DNA of 64,000 nucleotides from Mucilaginibacter galii (lineage in GTDB: Bacteria > Bacteroidota > Bacteroidia > Sphingobacteriales > Sphingobacteriaceae): NCBI RefSeq assembly GCF_014635825.1, contig NZ_BMDO01000001.1, forward strand, positions 1,104,094 to 1,168,093. The letters run 5' to 3'. Under the pieces are notes generated by a model. The model made no database searches. It had not been told where the DNA came from and was given only the letters and a program-made list of their open reading frames with translations. Shown one piece after another: positions 1 to 8,441 of the stretch. The first letter of the stretch is position 1. Each line of letters opens with the position of its first letter. The translations under genes and the position numbers were made by a program.

Positions 1-140
1 CTAATGCTTTGTTTAATGCTATCAATTAACTGGTTCTTTGCGCTTCTAACGTTTTTTAAATCTTCAAGCAACATAGCTTTTAATTCGTTATCAAAACGGT
101 TAACTAATTTAGTTATAGATGGTTTAGTTGAGTTCTTCAT
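1..140 (-). CDS. Partial hypothetical protein (N-terminal 46 residues)
   Basis: An open frame starts with ATG at 140 on the minus strand and runs off the left edge without a stop. It encodes 46 residues, mostly charged and helical (MKNSTKPSITKLVNRF then an ELKAMLLEDLKNVRSAKNQL stretch). The Leu-rich helix with ELK, EDLK and AKNQL resembles the first helix of ferritin-like DUF892/YciF stress proteins, but 46 residues are too few to be sure. The next gene upstream on the same strand is a small charged protein, so the two may be cotranscribed. Confidence 0.5.
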   Translation of the reverse strand, partial: MKNSTKPSITKLVNRFDNELKAMLLEDLKNVRSAKNQLIDSIKQSI

Positions 141-162
141 GGTTTGATAGGTTAAATATTAA

Positions 163-351
163 TTATTCCGTCTTTTTTTCTTTGTCTATATGATCTTTTT
201 CGGTCAGGTTGTCTTTACGACGTTTGGCCTCTTCGTACTGCCTTTGCACTTGTTCGTCATCACGGTCGTCCGAGGCATCTTTAGGGCTTGCCGGGTTTTC
301 CCAGGCTTGTTCCTTCGTATTATCGGGGTTTCCATTTTCAACAGTTACCAT
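163..351 (-). CDS. Small highly charged hypothetical protein
   Basis: A 62-residue protein made almost entirely of charged and polar residues, with no signal peptide or membrane segment and no hydrophobic core, so it is probably disordered. Its C-terminal half is a KRRKDNL...EKDHIDKEKK stretch. Small Lys/Glu/Asp-rich proteins of this kind are frequent beside stress genes in Sphingobacteriaceae; another lies at 16045-16221. It precedes the partial ORF at the left edge on the same strand by 22 bases. No function can be assigned. Confidence 0.6.
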   Translation of the reverse strand: MVTVENGNPDNTKEQAWENPASPKDASDDRDDEQVQRQYEEAKRRKDNLTEKDHIDKEKKTE

Positions 352-544
352 ATCAGTGAATTTGACAGGTGTTATTCTAACTTGGTGCCAAAGTGCCTGG
401 CGTCAACAATAATTATTTACAAATAATTGATAATTAACCACAAAAACTGCTTTAGCATTACAAAGAATGCTTTTTAAAAAATTTTGACGTGAAGATTGGC
501 CATATATCGTGTTGCAAAGAATAGTCAATAACTGTATACAAAGT

Positions 545-1741
545 TTAAGCTCTGCCCTTTTTTGCACGACCAATTAAATGTACAATCAGTACAATAGCAG
601 ACAGTGTGATCCCAATAACGCACACCCCCGCCCAATGGTAAGTGCCCCAAATTTTAGAAGCCAGGAAAGTACCCGCCGATCCTCCTACAAAATACGACAC
701 CATGTAAACCGTGTTAATACGGTTGCGTGCGTTTGGATTAAGAGAAAATATAATGGCCTGGTTTGAAATGTGCGTAGCCTGCACGCCCATATCCATCAAT
801 ATAACACCTATAATTAAGCCTATCAAGCTATGGCTAAATACCATAAATATGATGAACGACAGCAGCAAGAGCACCAGCGTATAAGTAATTAACTGGTTAG
901 GATTGGCCTTATCGCTCAATCGGCCTATAAGCGAGGCTGCCAAAGCGCCGAACGCCCCGATCAGCCCAAAAGCCCCTGCTACGGCACTCCCTTCGTTAAA
1001 CGGTGGCTCGCGCAACAGAAAAACCAGCGTAGTCCAAAATGCACTGAAGCAGGCAAAACACAAGGCACCTCTGAAAGCCGCCAGCCGGAGCTTGGGTTCT
1101 TCCTTAATAATAGAGATAAGCGATTTCATCAGGCTGCCGTAGCTCCCTTTGTAGTCGGGCTCCACCTCAGGTACTACCAAGGCAATAAGTACCCACATAA
1201 TCAGCATCAGCCCTGCTGCAATGTAAAACATGGCACGCCAGCCCAATTGCTCGCCCACAAACCCGCTAATTGTACGCGACACCAGGATTCCAATGAGCAA
1301 ACCGCTCATGATAAAGCCTATTTTTCGCCCCCGCTCCTCAGGTTTAGCCAAATGTGCGGCCATGGCCACCAGCACCTGCGGCACTACCGAAGTTATGCCC
1401 ACCAGTAAACTGCTTACAGCCAATATCCAAACCTTTTGTGCGCTGGCTGCCAGCAATAAGGCAACCACTACAAAAGCCAGGTCTATTAACATTAGCCGCT
1501 TACGCTTAAACATATCGGCCAGGGGGATGATGAGCAGCAAACCTGTGGCGTAGCCTATTTGGGTAAACATGGCTATTTGCCCTGCTTCGCCATTGCTAAT
1601 GCGAAAGGTAGTGGCAATATCGCCCAGCAGAGGTTGGTTATAGTAAATATTGGCCACAATAAAACCTGTGGCCAGGGTCATGGTCCAAAGTATAAGCGGC
1701 GTAAGTTGATGATGTTGAGGCGAGGCCGTGGTAGCAGACAT
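545..1741 (-). CDS. MFS transporter, 12-TM efflux type
   Basis: A major facilitator superfamily permease of about 398 residues with roughly twelve hydrophobic segments, the usual length for the MFS_1 drug/metabolite exporter group. The N-terminal helix carries IVANIYYNQPLLGDIA, typical of one AraJ-like subgroup. The loop after TM2 holds a motif-A relative (DMFKRKR), and its counterpart in the second half is GRLSDKANP. An in-frame ATG at 1777 would add twelve hydrophobic residues ahead of MSATTASPQHH; the ATG at 1741 fits better because related proteins begin with a short polar tail. It is a single gene facing away from the tRNA region. Substrate unknown; the family exports sugars or drugs by proton antiport. 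Confidence 0.88.
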   Translation of the reverse strand: MSATTASPQHHQLTPLILWTMTLATGFIVANIYYNQPLLGDIATTFRISNGEAGQIAMFTQIGYATGLLLIIPLADMFKRKRLMLIDLAFVVVALLLAASAQKVWILAVSSLLVGITSVVPQVLVAMAAHLAKPEERGRKIGFIMSGLLIGILVSRTISGFVGEQLGWRAMFYIAAGLMLIMWVLIALVVPEVEPDYKGSYGSLMKSLISIIKEEPKLRLAAFRGALCFACFSAFWTTLVFLLREPPFNEGSAVAGAFGLIGAFGALAASLIGRLSDKANPNQLITYTLVLLLLSFIIFMVFSHSLIGLIIGVILMDMGVQATHISNQAIIFSLNPNARNRINTVYMVSYFVGGSAGTFLASKIWGTYHWAGVCVIGITLSAIVLIVHLIGRAKKGRA

Positions 1742-2047
1742 AAACAGTAAATAGATGTTTGCAAAAATGCTAAACATACCTTAGCATTTCTACCTGAACA
1801 ATCATGCCAATGTTAAAATGATAAATTCCCTTAAAACGATGTTATAACATTGACTGAAATTTAACATTTGTTAACATTTAGAACACTTTCCTACCATCTT
1901 TGCAAGCTTAAAGGCAAGCCAGTAAATTTTTTATAATTTTTTTTCAAATTTATTTTGCAGAATAAAAAGTAAGTGTTACTTTTACACCGTACTCGAAAGA
2001 TACAGAAAATAGTCTTCTCATAATTTAGGTTTATAATTGGTTAGTAC
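1742..2047. other. Gene-free stretch with possible untranslated transcript
   Basis: No convincing ORF lies between the MFS gene and the tRNA. The plus strand has a -7-like box CATCTTTG at 1895-1902, one mismatch from TAnnTTTG, but no -33 box at the right distance. About 150 bases further on is a strong hairpin at 2048-2070. Together they could delimit a small untranslated RNA of roughly 1905-2080. The segment is very AT-rich. A 17-base word, TTTATAATTGGTTAGTA, at 2030-2046 recurs exactly at 30517-30533 beside the dnaA terminator. Confidence 0.3.
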
Positions 2048-2080
2048 AGGCCCCTGCCCATCAGGGGCCTTGCTTATTTT
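2048..2080 (+). terminator. Rho-independent terminator-like hairpin
   Basis: A perfect 9-bp stem AGGCCCCTG/CAGGGGCCT (2048-2056, 2062-2070) with a five-base loop, followed by TGCTTATTTT. No gene on the plus strand lies upstream, so it either ends an unannotated small RNA or insulates the tRNA promoter. Confidence 0.55.
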
Positions 2081-2148
2081 AGAGATTTTTGAAATCGCCA
2101 TAAACGAACTACCTCAACCAAATTATTTTTAAACATGTGAAATCAAAA

Positions 2149-2179
2149 TTTGGCAGTTTATAACTTTTTATTACTTTTG
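2149..2179 (+). promoter_or_regulatory. Bacteroidota sigma-70 promoter of tRNA-Ala
   Basis: TTTG at 2149-2152 and TACTTTTG at 2172-2179 are separated by exactly 19 bases, a full match to the Bacteroidota housekeeping consensus TTTG-N19-TAnnTTTG. The tRNA begins 11 bases after the -7 box. Confidence 0.85.
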
Positions 2180-2189
2180 CCATCCCAAC

Positions 2190-2263
<74 letters not shown>

Positions 2264-2271
2264 CACATATT

Positions 2272-2317
2272 AAGCTCATATTGAGACATTTACAAATGTT
2301 CGATATGGGCTTTTTTG
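2272..2317 (+). terminator. Terminator of tRNA-Ala
   Basis: AAGCTCATAT (2272-2281) pairs with ATATGGGCTT (2303-2312) with one G-U pair, followed by six T residues. It lies directly downstream of the tRNA. Confidence 0.65.
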
Positions 2318-2746
2318 TTGAAGTATAAACCATATAATAATCAGGTTGTGAGTTTGATCAAAACTTAGCCTTAAAACTCTTGTATTGTACTATCAATAAA
2401 TACTAAACCAAACAGAAATTCATGAACGGTAATTATGCTGTAGTACTTCATTAACTTAAAAGTTCAGAAAAACATAACACACATCAATTTTTAGACTTGA
2501 GGTGTAGCTATATTTAATAATTTGAAAGCTGTGCACCACTGTTACATCCACGCGCTCAGTCCTCACCAACTGAACAACTTTCTAAATGTATTTTTCAATA
2601 TAAATAAGTACCCAAAACAATTTCTAATCACTACTTTTGAAAATTAGTAGAAAGGATAAACACCAATGCAAAAGTGCTTTATACATCAATTACTAAATGC
2701 ATTTCATTATGCATAACCAGCGCTCGCAATACTAAAGAAAAATTAA
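2318..2746. other. AT-rich gene-free stretch
   Basis: About 430 bases between the tRNA terminator and the acyltransferase pair. The sequence is strongly AT-rich, with only short frames broken by stops. I see no RNA gene, no copy of the tRNA 3' end and no clear promoter. It presumably carries the leader of the MBOAT operon. Confidence 0.4.
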
Positions 2747-4195
2747 ATGCTCTTCAATTCATTAAATTTCGCAATTTTCCTACCCATCGTTTTTATACTT
2801 TACTGGTTTGTGGCTAAAGGACAGTTAAGGTTACAAAATATTTTGCTCCTTGTCTCAAGCTATTTCTTTTATGCCTGTTGGGATTGGCGGTTTATGTTTT
2901 TGCTAATCTTTTCGACTGTTTTAGATTACTATACGGGTATTAAAATACATGAAAACTCCAAGTTAAGCAGAAAAAAGTTTTGGTTGTGGCTTAGTATAGG
3001 AATCAATTTGGGCTTTCTTTGTGTATTCAAGTATTATAACTTTTTCACAGATTCATTTGCTAATGGGCTGTCTTTATTAGGATTTAATGTCCATTTGGGT
3101 TCTTTACAAATTTTATTACCAGTTGGAATTTCATTTTATACTTTCCATGGTTTATCCTATGTTATTGATATCTACAAAAATAGAATAGAGCCCGAAAGAG
3201 ATTTTGTTGAATATTCTGTATTTGTTAGTTTTTTCCCGTTACTTGTGGCTGGTCCAATTGAAAGAGCAACACACCTGTTACCCCAAATTAGTAAAAAAAG
3301 AGAGTTCAATTATTCTAATGCGGTTGACGGTTTAAGGCAAATTTTATGGGGACTATTTAAAAAAATTGTTATAGCAGATAATTGCGCCGAATATGCCAAT
3401 ACTATCTTCAACAATTCCGCAGGTTTATCAGGAAGTACACTTCTATTAGGTGCTATACTTTTCTCGTTTCAAATTTATTGTGATTTTTCTGGCTACTCTG
3501 ATATTGCGCTGGGTACTGCAAGGCTGTTTGGTATTGAATTATTAAGAAACTTTGCTTTCCCATATTTTTCGAGAGACATTGCTGAATTTTGGAGGCGTTG
3601 GCACATTTCGTTATCCTCCTGGTTTAAAGATTATCTGTATTTTCCTTTAGGAGGTAGTAAAGGCGGAATGTTGATGACCATAAGAAATACGTTTATCATA
3701 TTTATTGTAAGTGGTTTTTGGCATGGAGCCAATTGGACATTTGTTGCCTGGGGCTTTTTAAATGCACTTTACATAATGCCTTCAATAATTTTTGGAACAA
3801 ATAGAAAGAATCTGGATATTGTTGCAAAGGGTAAATATTTACCAACATTAAAAGAGTTTTTTTCAATTTGTTTAACCTTTGGCTTAACAGTACTTGCCTG
3901 GATATTCTTTCGCGCATCCAGTATTGCTCACGCCTTCACATATATCTCCGGAATATTTTCTAAGTCCTTATTCAAAATCCCTCAATTTGCAGGAAGGTCG
4001 GAAGCAATTCCAATTATGATCATGACTGTTATATTTATCATTATTGAATGGTTTGGAAGAGAACAACAGTATGCAATTGCAAAGTTAGGAGCTAAATGGA
4101 ATAGGCCTTTAAGGTGGCTAATGTATTATTGCTTAATTCTAGCTATGTACTTCTTTGCCGGCTCAGAGCAGCAATTCATTTATTTCCAGTTTTAG
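2747..4195 (+). CDS. MBOAT-family O-acyltransferase (AlgI/PatA-like)
   Basis: A 482-residue polytopic membrane protein of the membrane-bound O-acyltransferase family, which passes acyl groups across the inner membrane to an extracytoplasmic acceptor such as alginate, peptidoglycan or another glycan. The N-terminus MLFNSLNFAIFLPIVFILYW is typical of the AlgI group. The core contains CDFSGYSDIALG, then RDIAEFWRRWHISLSSWFKD and LGGSKGG, then the catalytic-histidine motif SGFWHGANWTF. Three bases downstream lies an SGNH-like protein, the usual periplasmic transferase partner (compare AlgI-AlgJ/X, PatA-PatB, DltB-DltD). Both genes are much more AT-rich than their neighbours, which suggests acquisition. 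The acceptor glycan cannot be deduced. Confidence 0.92.
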   Translation: MLFNSLNFAIFLPIVFILYWFVAKGQLRLQNILLLVSSYFFYACWDWRFMFLLIFSTVLDYYTGIKIHENSKLSRKKFWLWLSIGINLGFLCVFKYYNFFTDSFANGLSLLGFNVHLGSLQILLPVGISFYTFHGLSYVIDIYKNRIEPERDFVEYSVFVSFFPLLVAGPIERATHLLPQISKKREFNYSNAVDGLRQILWGLFKKIVIADNCAEYANTIFNNSAGLSGSTLLLGAILFSFQIYCDFSGYSDIALGTARLFGIELLRNFAFPYFSRDIAEFWRRWHISLSSWFKDYLYFPLGGSKGGMLMTIRNTFIIFIVSGFWHGANWTFVAWGFLNALYIMPSIIFGTNRKNLDIVAKGKYLPTLKEFFSICLTFGLTVLAWIFFRASSIAHAFTYISGIFSKSLFKIPQFAGRSEAIPIMIMTVIFIIIEWFGREQQYAIAKLGAKWNRPLRWLMYYCLILAMYFFAGSEQQFIYFQF

Positions 4196-4198
4196 TTC

Positions 4199-5200
4199 AT
4201 GAAAAAATTCATTACCACAATAGCTTATTTCTCCTTAATAGGCATCATCCCCATGATACTTTTGTTTGTATCATATTATTATTATGACCCCTTTAAAGTT
4301 GTTAAACATTATAGCGACTATTCATACTCTTATGTGATTCCCAACCGGGATTACATATCTACTACCATGTTTAACAATAACTATAGCAAACGAGGGTATA
4401 ACTCGTTTATTTTTGGCAGTTCCAGAACTTTAGCTTTCAGGCCAGCTTCATGGCAAAAATATTTATCTGCTGGGGATAAAACGTTTATGTTCGACGCTTC
4501 TGGAGAATCTATATATGGAATATATACAAAGCTTAAATATCTTGAATCAAAAAAAGTAAAAATAAACAACGCATTAATTATACTCTGCAGGGATGCCTCA
4601 TTTGTTAATTCCGAAAACCATAAAGGTCATTTGTTTATAAAGCATCCGGCAACGTCTGGAGAAAGCAGCATCGATTTCCAATCAGAGTTTTTTAAAGCAT
4701 ATCTTAACCCTAAATTCATGTTTGCTTTTTTTAGCTACAAAATCATAGGCGCTTACAAACCGTTTATGGCAGGATACATAGAAAACAGGAAGATTACTTA
4801 TGACACATTAACTAACGAGATTAACATTATCGATCAAGAAAATGAGATCACTCAGCACCCTGCAAACTACTATTTGAAGCGGAAAGAAATGTTCTATAAA
4901 AGGACTTCAGAAAAGATAGATTCTATCCCGCAAATAAATAAAAAGCAAGAATTTATGCTGAGTGAAATAAGGAGAATTTTAGAAAAAAACAATGCTCAGT
5001 ACAAAGTAGTTATAAGCCCGCTGTATGAACAAATAAAGTTTAACCCTAAAGACATTTTGTTACTACAGAAAGAATTTGGCAGTCACCTTTACGACTTTTC
5101 AGGCAAAAACTCATTCACGGAAGATAAAATGAATTATTACGAAACAAGTCATTACCGGCCCAAAGTAGGTGACAGTATACTAAAGATAATATATAAATAG
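4199..5200 (+). CDS. SGNH-like O-acetyltransferase partner of MBOAT
   Basis: A 333-residue protein with an N-terminal membrane anchor (residues about 5-28, very hydrophobic, then YYYYDPF) and an extracytoplasmic domain. IFGSSR at residues 71-76 looks like the block-I nucleophile motif of SGNH/GDSL hydrolases. Near the C-terminus ETSHYRP provides an E315-x-x-H318 arrangement in place of the usual D-x-x-H. The fold and its position three bases after an MBOAT gene fit the AlgJ/AlgX/PatB/DltD partner role, taking acyl groups from the membrane acyltransferase to a glycan. It is AT-rich and Lys/Asn/Tyr-rich, unlike the flanking genes. The partner role is inferred from context and two motifs. Confidence 0.75.
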   Translation: MKKFITTIAYFSLIGIIPMILLFVSYYYYDPFKVVKHYSDYSYSYVIPNRDYISTTMFNNNYSKRGYNSFIFGSSRTLAFRPASWQKYLSAGDKTFMFDASGESIYGIYTKLKYLESKKVKINNALIILCRDASFVNSENHKGHLFIKHPATSGESSIDFQSEFFKAYLNPKFMFAFFSYKIIGAYKPFMAGYIENRKITYDTLTNEINIIDQENEITQHPANYYLKRKEMFYKRTSEKIDSIPQINKKQEFMLSEIRRILEKNNAQYKVVISPLYEQIKFNPKDILLLQKEFGSHLYDFSGKNSFTEDKMNYYETSHYRPKVGDSILKIIYK

Positions 5201-5209
5201 CACATGACT

Positions 5210-5250
5210 TGAACGTGCACCTCTTTTTACAAAGGGGAGGTGCACGTTCA
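5210..5250 (+). terminator. Long hairpin after the acyltransferase pair
   Basis: A perfect 14-bp inverted repeat, TGAACGTGCACCTC at 5210-5223 and its complement at 5237-5250, with a 13-base loop, starting 10 bases after the stop. It lacks a T run, so it may stabilise the mRNA 3' end or be a repeat remnant instead of an intrinsic terminator. Confidence 0.55.
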
Positions 5251-5478
5251 GCTACTATATAGAAATGCATTATAATCACGGCAGAACAGGGATTGATCAT
5301 TAAGAAACTCCCTTAATCTTATCAACAAACACCCGGCTTATGTGTTAAATGGAAAGTTGATTTTGCTTACCCATACAAAAATTAAGTAATGTCAAAAGAC
5401 GCTTATTCCTTACGTTTGTTGTTTTAGCATAAAAAAATCAACACTTTTACGGTAGTTTTTTTGCCCCTGATTAAACCC

Positions 5479-7470
5479 ATGCCAACTGCACCATTGCCCC
5501 ATAACGAGGATGAACGCCTCGCTGCCCTTTACTCGTATCATATTCTTGATACCGCTACCGAAAAGGATTTTGACGAGCTTACCGAACTGGCCTCTGCTAT
5601 TTGCGGCACACCAATAGCACTGATCAGTTTGGTTGATAAAAACCGGCAGTGGTTTAAATCGCACCATGGGTTAGCTGTTTCGGAAACAGACCGGGCCTTG
5701 TCTTTTTGCGCCCATGCCATTAACAAGCCCGATGAAATGCTACAGGTGGAGGATGCCCAAAAAGACAAACGCTTCCAGGAAAATGCACTGGTAACCGGCG
5801 ACCCCAATATTATTTTTTATGCCGGCGTACCGCTGGTTGATGAAGGCGGCTATGCACTGGGTTCGCTTTGCGTAATTGACCGCGAACGCAGGACGTTAAC
5901 CGATGTACAGCAGTCGGCCCTAAAAATTTTGGCCGCACAGGTCATTTCCAAGCTTAAACTCCGTAAAAAGCTGTTAGAGCTTGAGGTTGCGGGCAAACGT
6001 ATAAATAAGCTTAATACGCTGCTCACCAATAAAGAGCAGGAGGCTATGCAAATTATTGAGCACACGCCCCTGGCTATGGCTTTACACGTAGGCGAGGATA
6101 TGACTATACGTTTTGCCAACAAGATCATGCTCAAGGCTTGGGGTAAAAACGAACTGGTGTTTGGTATGCCTTTTAATAAGGCACTGCCTGAGCTGGCCGC
6201 CCTTGATTTTCCGCGTACCATGCGGCAGGTGTATCGCAAAGGTATTGCTTACGAGCAAACCGAAGCGCATATGTCTTATATGCATGAGGGGCAGCTTAAA
6301 GAATTTTATTATAACTACGGCTTTACCCCCCTTAAAATGCCCGATGGCCAGGTTTGGGGGATCCTGAATACGGCACACGATATTACTAAGGTTGTGAAAG
6401 GCCGCCAAACAGTGGAACTGGCCGAAGAAAGATTGCGTCTTGCCGTACAATCGGCCGATTTAGGAACTTTTTACCTTGATGTAGATACCCATGAATTTGT
6501 GCCTTCGGCAAGATTGAAAGAAATGCTTGGTTTTACGGCCGACGAACCTATTTCTTACCAGGCAACAATAGATCAAATTACCGAAGAATACCGCGACAAG
6601 GTAGTAAACGCCATCGATGCGGCCATTAAAGAAGGAGCTTCTTATGATATTGAATATCCTATCATTGGCTATCATGACAAACAGCAATGCTGGGTAAGGG
6701 CTACAGGTAAAGTGTACCCATCAACCGACGATGGAAAGTCGCCGTTCTTTTCAGGTACATTGCTCGATATTACCGAGCGCAAGCTTGACGAGCAACGCAA
6801 AAACGATTTTATAGGCATGGTAAGCCATGAACTGCGTTCGCCGCTTACTTCCATCAGCGGCTATATACAAATGCTTAACATCAAGGCCGCTAAAAATAAT
6901 GATGAAACCATATTAGACATTGCCGGCAAGGCCAAACGCCAGGTGCAACGCATGCTCACGCTCATTAGCGGTTTTTTAGATGTGGCGCGTATGGGCGAGG
7001 GCAAAATTAAACTTAACCTTAAACGTTTTGATATGGCGGCATTGGTTAAGGAGGCCGAAGATGAATCGCTGGCCACGGTTACTTCTCACCGGGTTGTTTT
7101 CAAGCCGGTGGTTTTTACCCCGGTGGAGGCAGATCAGGACAAGATATTACAGGTGCTTACCAATTTCATCAATAACGCGGTTAAATATTCGCCTAAAGAC
7201 AGCGCCATACAGGTAGCCTGCCTTACCCGCGATAATATAGCTTACGTAAGCGTTACAGACGAAGGTATGGGTATTGCTCCTAAAGACCAGCCTCATGTTT
7301 TCGACCGGTTTTACCGGGTAGAGAGCGAGCGCATGAATACCGTTAAAGGTTTTGGCATTGGCCTGTACATTTGCAAAGAGATCATTGCAAGGCATGGCGG
7401 CCAAATTGGTGTAGACAGCGAACTGGGCAAGGGCAGCACCTTTTGGTTCCAAATACCGGTAACATCATAA
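5479..7470 (+). CDS. GAF-PAS-PAS sensor histidine kinase
   Basis: A soluble-looking histidine kinase of 663 residues, with no signal peptide or membrane segment. Order: GAF domain (about 20-165, with FCAHAI and GSLCVIDRERR), short coiled linker, PAS (about 190-315), second PAS with PAC tail (about 320-440), HisKA with phosphoacceptor H450 in GMVSHELRSPLTS, and HATPase_c with N box NFINNAVKYSP, G1 DEGMGIAP, F box FDRFYR and G2 GFGIGLYI. The longest frame opens at TTG 5461, but ATG 5479 is the natural start, just ahead of the GAF helix. No response regulator adjoins it; the nearest is the single-domain regulator at 8076-8441. The GAF ligand is unknown. Confidence 0.9.
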   Translation: MPTAPLPHNEDERLAALYSYHILDTATEKDFDELTELASAICGTPIALISLVDKNRQWFKSHHGLAVSETDRALSFCAHAINKPDEMLQVEDAQKDKRFQENALVTGDPNIIFYAGVPLVDEGGYALGSLCVIDRERRTLTDVQQSALKILAAQVISKLKLRKKLLELEVAGKRINKLNTLLTNKEQEAMQIIEHTPLAMALHVGEDMTIRFANKIMLKAWGKNELVFGMPFNKALPELAALDFPRTMRQVYRKGIAYEQTEAHMSYMHEGQLKEFYYNYGFTPLKMPDGQVWGILNTAHDITKVVKGRQTVELAEERLRLAVQSADLGTFYLDVDTHEFVPSARLKEMLGFTADEPISYQATIDQITEEYRDKVVNAIDAAIKEGASYDIEYPIIGYHDKQQCWVRATGKVYPSTDDGKSPFFSGTLLDITERKLDEQRKNDFIGMVSHELRSPLTSISGYIQMLNIKAAKNNDETILDIAGKAKRQVQRMLTLISGFLDVARMGEGKIKLNLKRFDMAALVKEAEDESLATVTSHRVVFKPVVFTPVEADQDKILQVLTNFINNAVKYSPKDSAIQVACLTRDNIAYVSVTDEGMGIAPKDQPHVFDRFYRVESERMNTVKGFGIGLYICKEIIARHGGQIGVDSELGKGSTFWFQIPVTS

Positions 7471-7544
7471 CGAGGCCGGGGTTTCTTAAGCAACGGTTAG
7501 CCAGCAGGCAACTGCTAAGTACTAATTCACGGCTTCAATACAGG

Positions 7545-7934
7545 TTATTGATATTTACTAATATCCATGATTTGTACCGGCTCGGTAACCACCATTTCGG
7601 GCTTGTTTTTGAACAGGGCAATTTCGCCATAAAAGCATACAGCTTTACCTTTCATGTTGGCAAGGTTAACCTTGGGTCCTTTAAGGGCGATGGTTATATT
7701 TTGATTAGGATACCTGCCGCCTAAATTTAATAAGGTAAGCGCCGGACTAACCACCCGGTAATCAACCACGGTATCGCAAACGGCAACCATATGCCCCACC
7801 TCAGCAGCTATAGTTTTAGACGGCACGGGTTTAGAAAAATCGGCCGTGGTGATCTTCTTTACGCTATCGGTTTGGGCAGATGCTTTGACCGTAAATAAAG
7901 CCACAAAGCAAATTAACGCACACAGGTATTTCAT
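7545..7934 (-). CDS. Exported OB-fold-like small protein
   Basis: A 129-residue protein if started at ATG 7934, which gives a clean signal peptide (MKYLCALICFVALFTVKASAQ). A longer in-frame start at 7970 would place 12 residues before it. The mature part has GHMVAVCDTVVDYR, LNLGGRYPNQNITIALKG and GKAVCFYGEIALFKNKPEMV, a beta-rich pattern typical of OB-fold domains found in exported Bacteroidota proteins related to the YhcR nuclease accessory domain. It has no nuclease motif of its own. It sits alone between two histidine-kinase loci, convergent with the first. Function unknown; ligand or nucleic-acid binding in the periplasm is an inference. Confidence 0.72.
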   Translation of the reverse strand: MKYLCALICFVALFTVKASAQTDSVKKITTADFSKPVPSKTIAAEVGHMVAVCDTVVDYRVVSPALTLLNLGGRYPNQNITIALKGPKVNLANMKGKAVCFYGEIALFKNKPEMVVTEPVQIMDISKYQ

Positions 7935-8030
7935 ACTATGAAGGTAAGTAAACATTACCGAAATTTTCAAAACGGATTTTTAGTGACAGAACTTCTCCTT
8001 ACCACTCGAAAGGAAAATTGGTATAAACAT

Positions 8031-8057
8031 TACAGAGCCCTATAAGCGGGCTCTGTA
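8031..8057 (-). terminator. Hairpin downstream of response regulator
   Basis: TACAGAGCCC (8031-8040) and GGGCTCTGTA (8048-8057) form a perfect 10-bp stem with a 7-base loop, 19 bases beyond the regulator's stop. The T tract is weak on either strand. Confidence 0.6.
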
Positions 8058-8075
8058 AACTATATCTTCAAACTC

Positions 8076-8441
8076 TTAAGATGCCAGCATGTGCTGCACC
8101 CGGTTAACCAGTTGTTCAATATCAAACGGTTTGGCTAAAAAATCGCTGGCGCCGGCGTCATGCGCTATTTTAGCGCCTTCGGTACTGGCCGATACCACGA
8201 TGACCGGTAAGCCACTGGTTTCAGGGTTACTTTTAAGCACTTTAAGTACCTGATCGCCAGAGAGCACCGGCATCCAAAGATCAAGCAGTAAGAGATCGGG
8301 GCGCTCTTTTACAATGAGGTTGTATACATTCATGCTGTTGCGCTCAGGTATCACATCGTAGCCGCTGTCTTCCAGGATAAATGATACCATATCCAATATG
8401 CCTTCATCATCATCGCAAACCAATATTTTTTTGTTACTCAT
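8076..8441 (-). CDS. Single-domain response regulator (CheY-like)
   Basis: A 121-residue receiver domain with no output domain. The acidic pocket is D10-D11-D12 in ILVCDDDEG, the phosphoacceptor is D54 in LLLLDLWMP, the switch Ser/Thr lies in VIVVSAST, and the conserved Lys is in FLAKPFD. Its ATG overlaps the end of the upstream LOV histidine kinase by 8 bases, so the two are translationally coupled and almost certainly cognate. With no DNA-binding domain it must act on a protein partner or relay phosphate elsewhere. Confidence 0.93.
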   Translation of the reverse strand: MSNKKILVCDDDEGILDMVSFILEDSGYDVIPERNSMNVYNLIVKERPDLLLLDLWMPVLSGDQVLKVLKSNPETSGLPVIVVSASTEGAKIAHDAGASDFLAKPFDIEQLVNRVQHMLAS

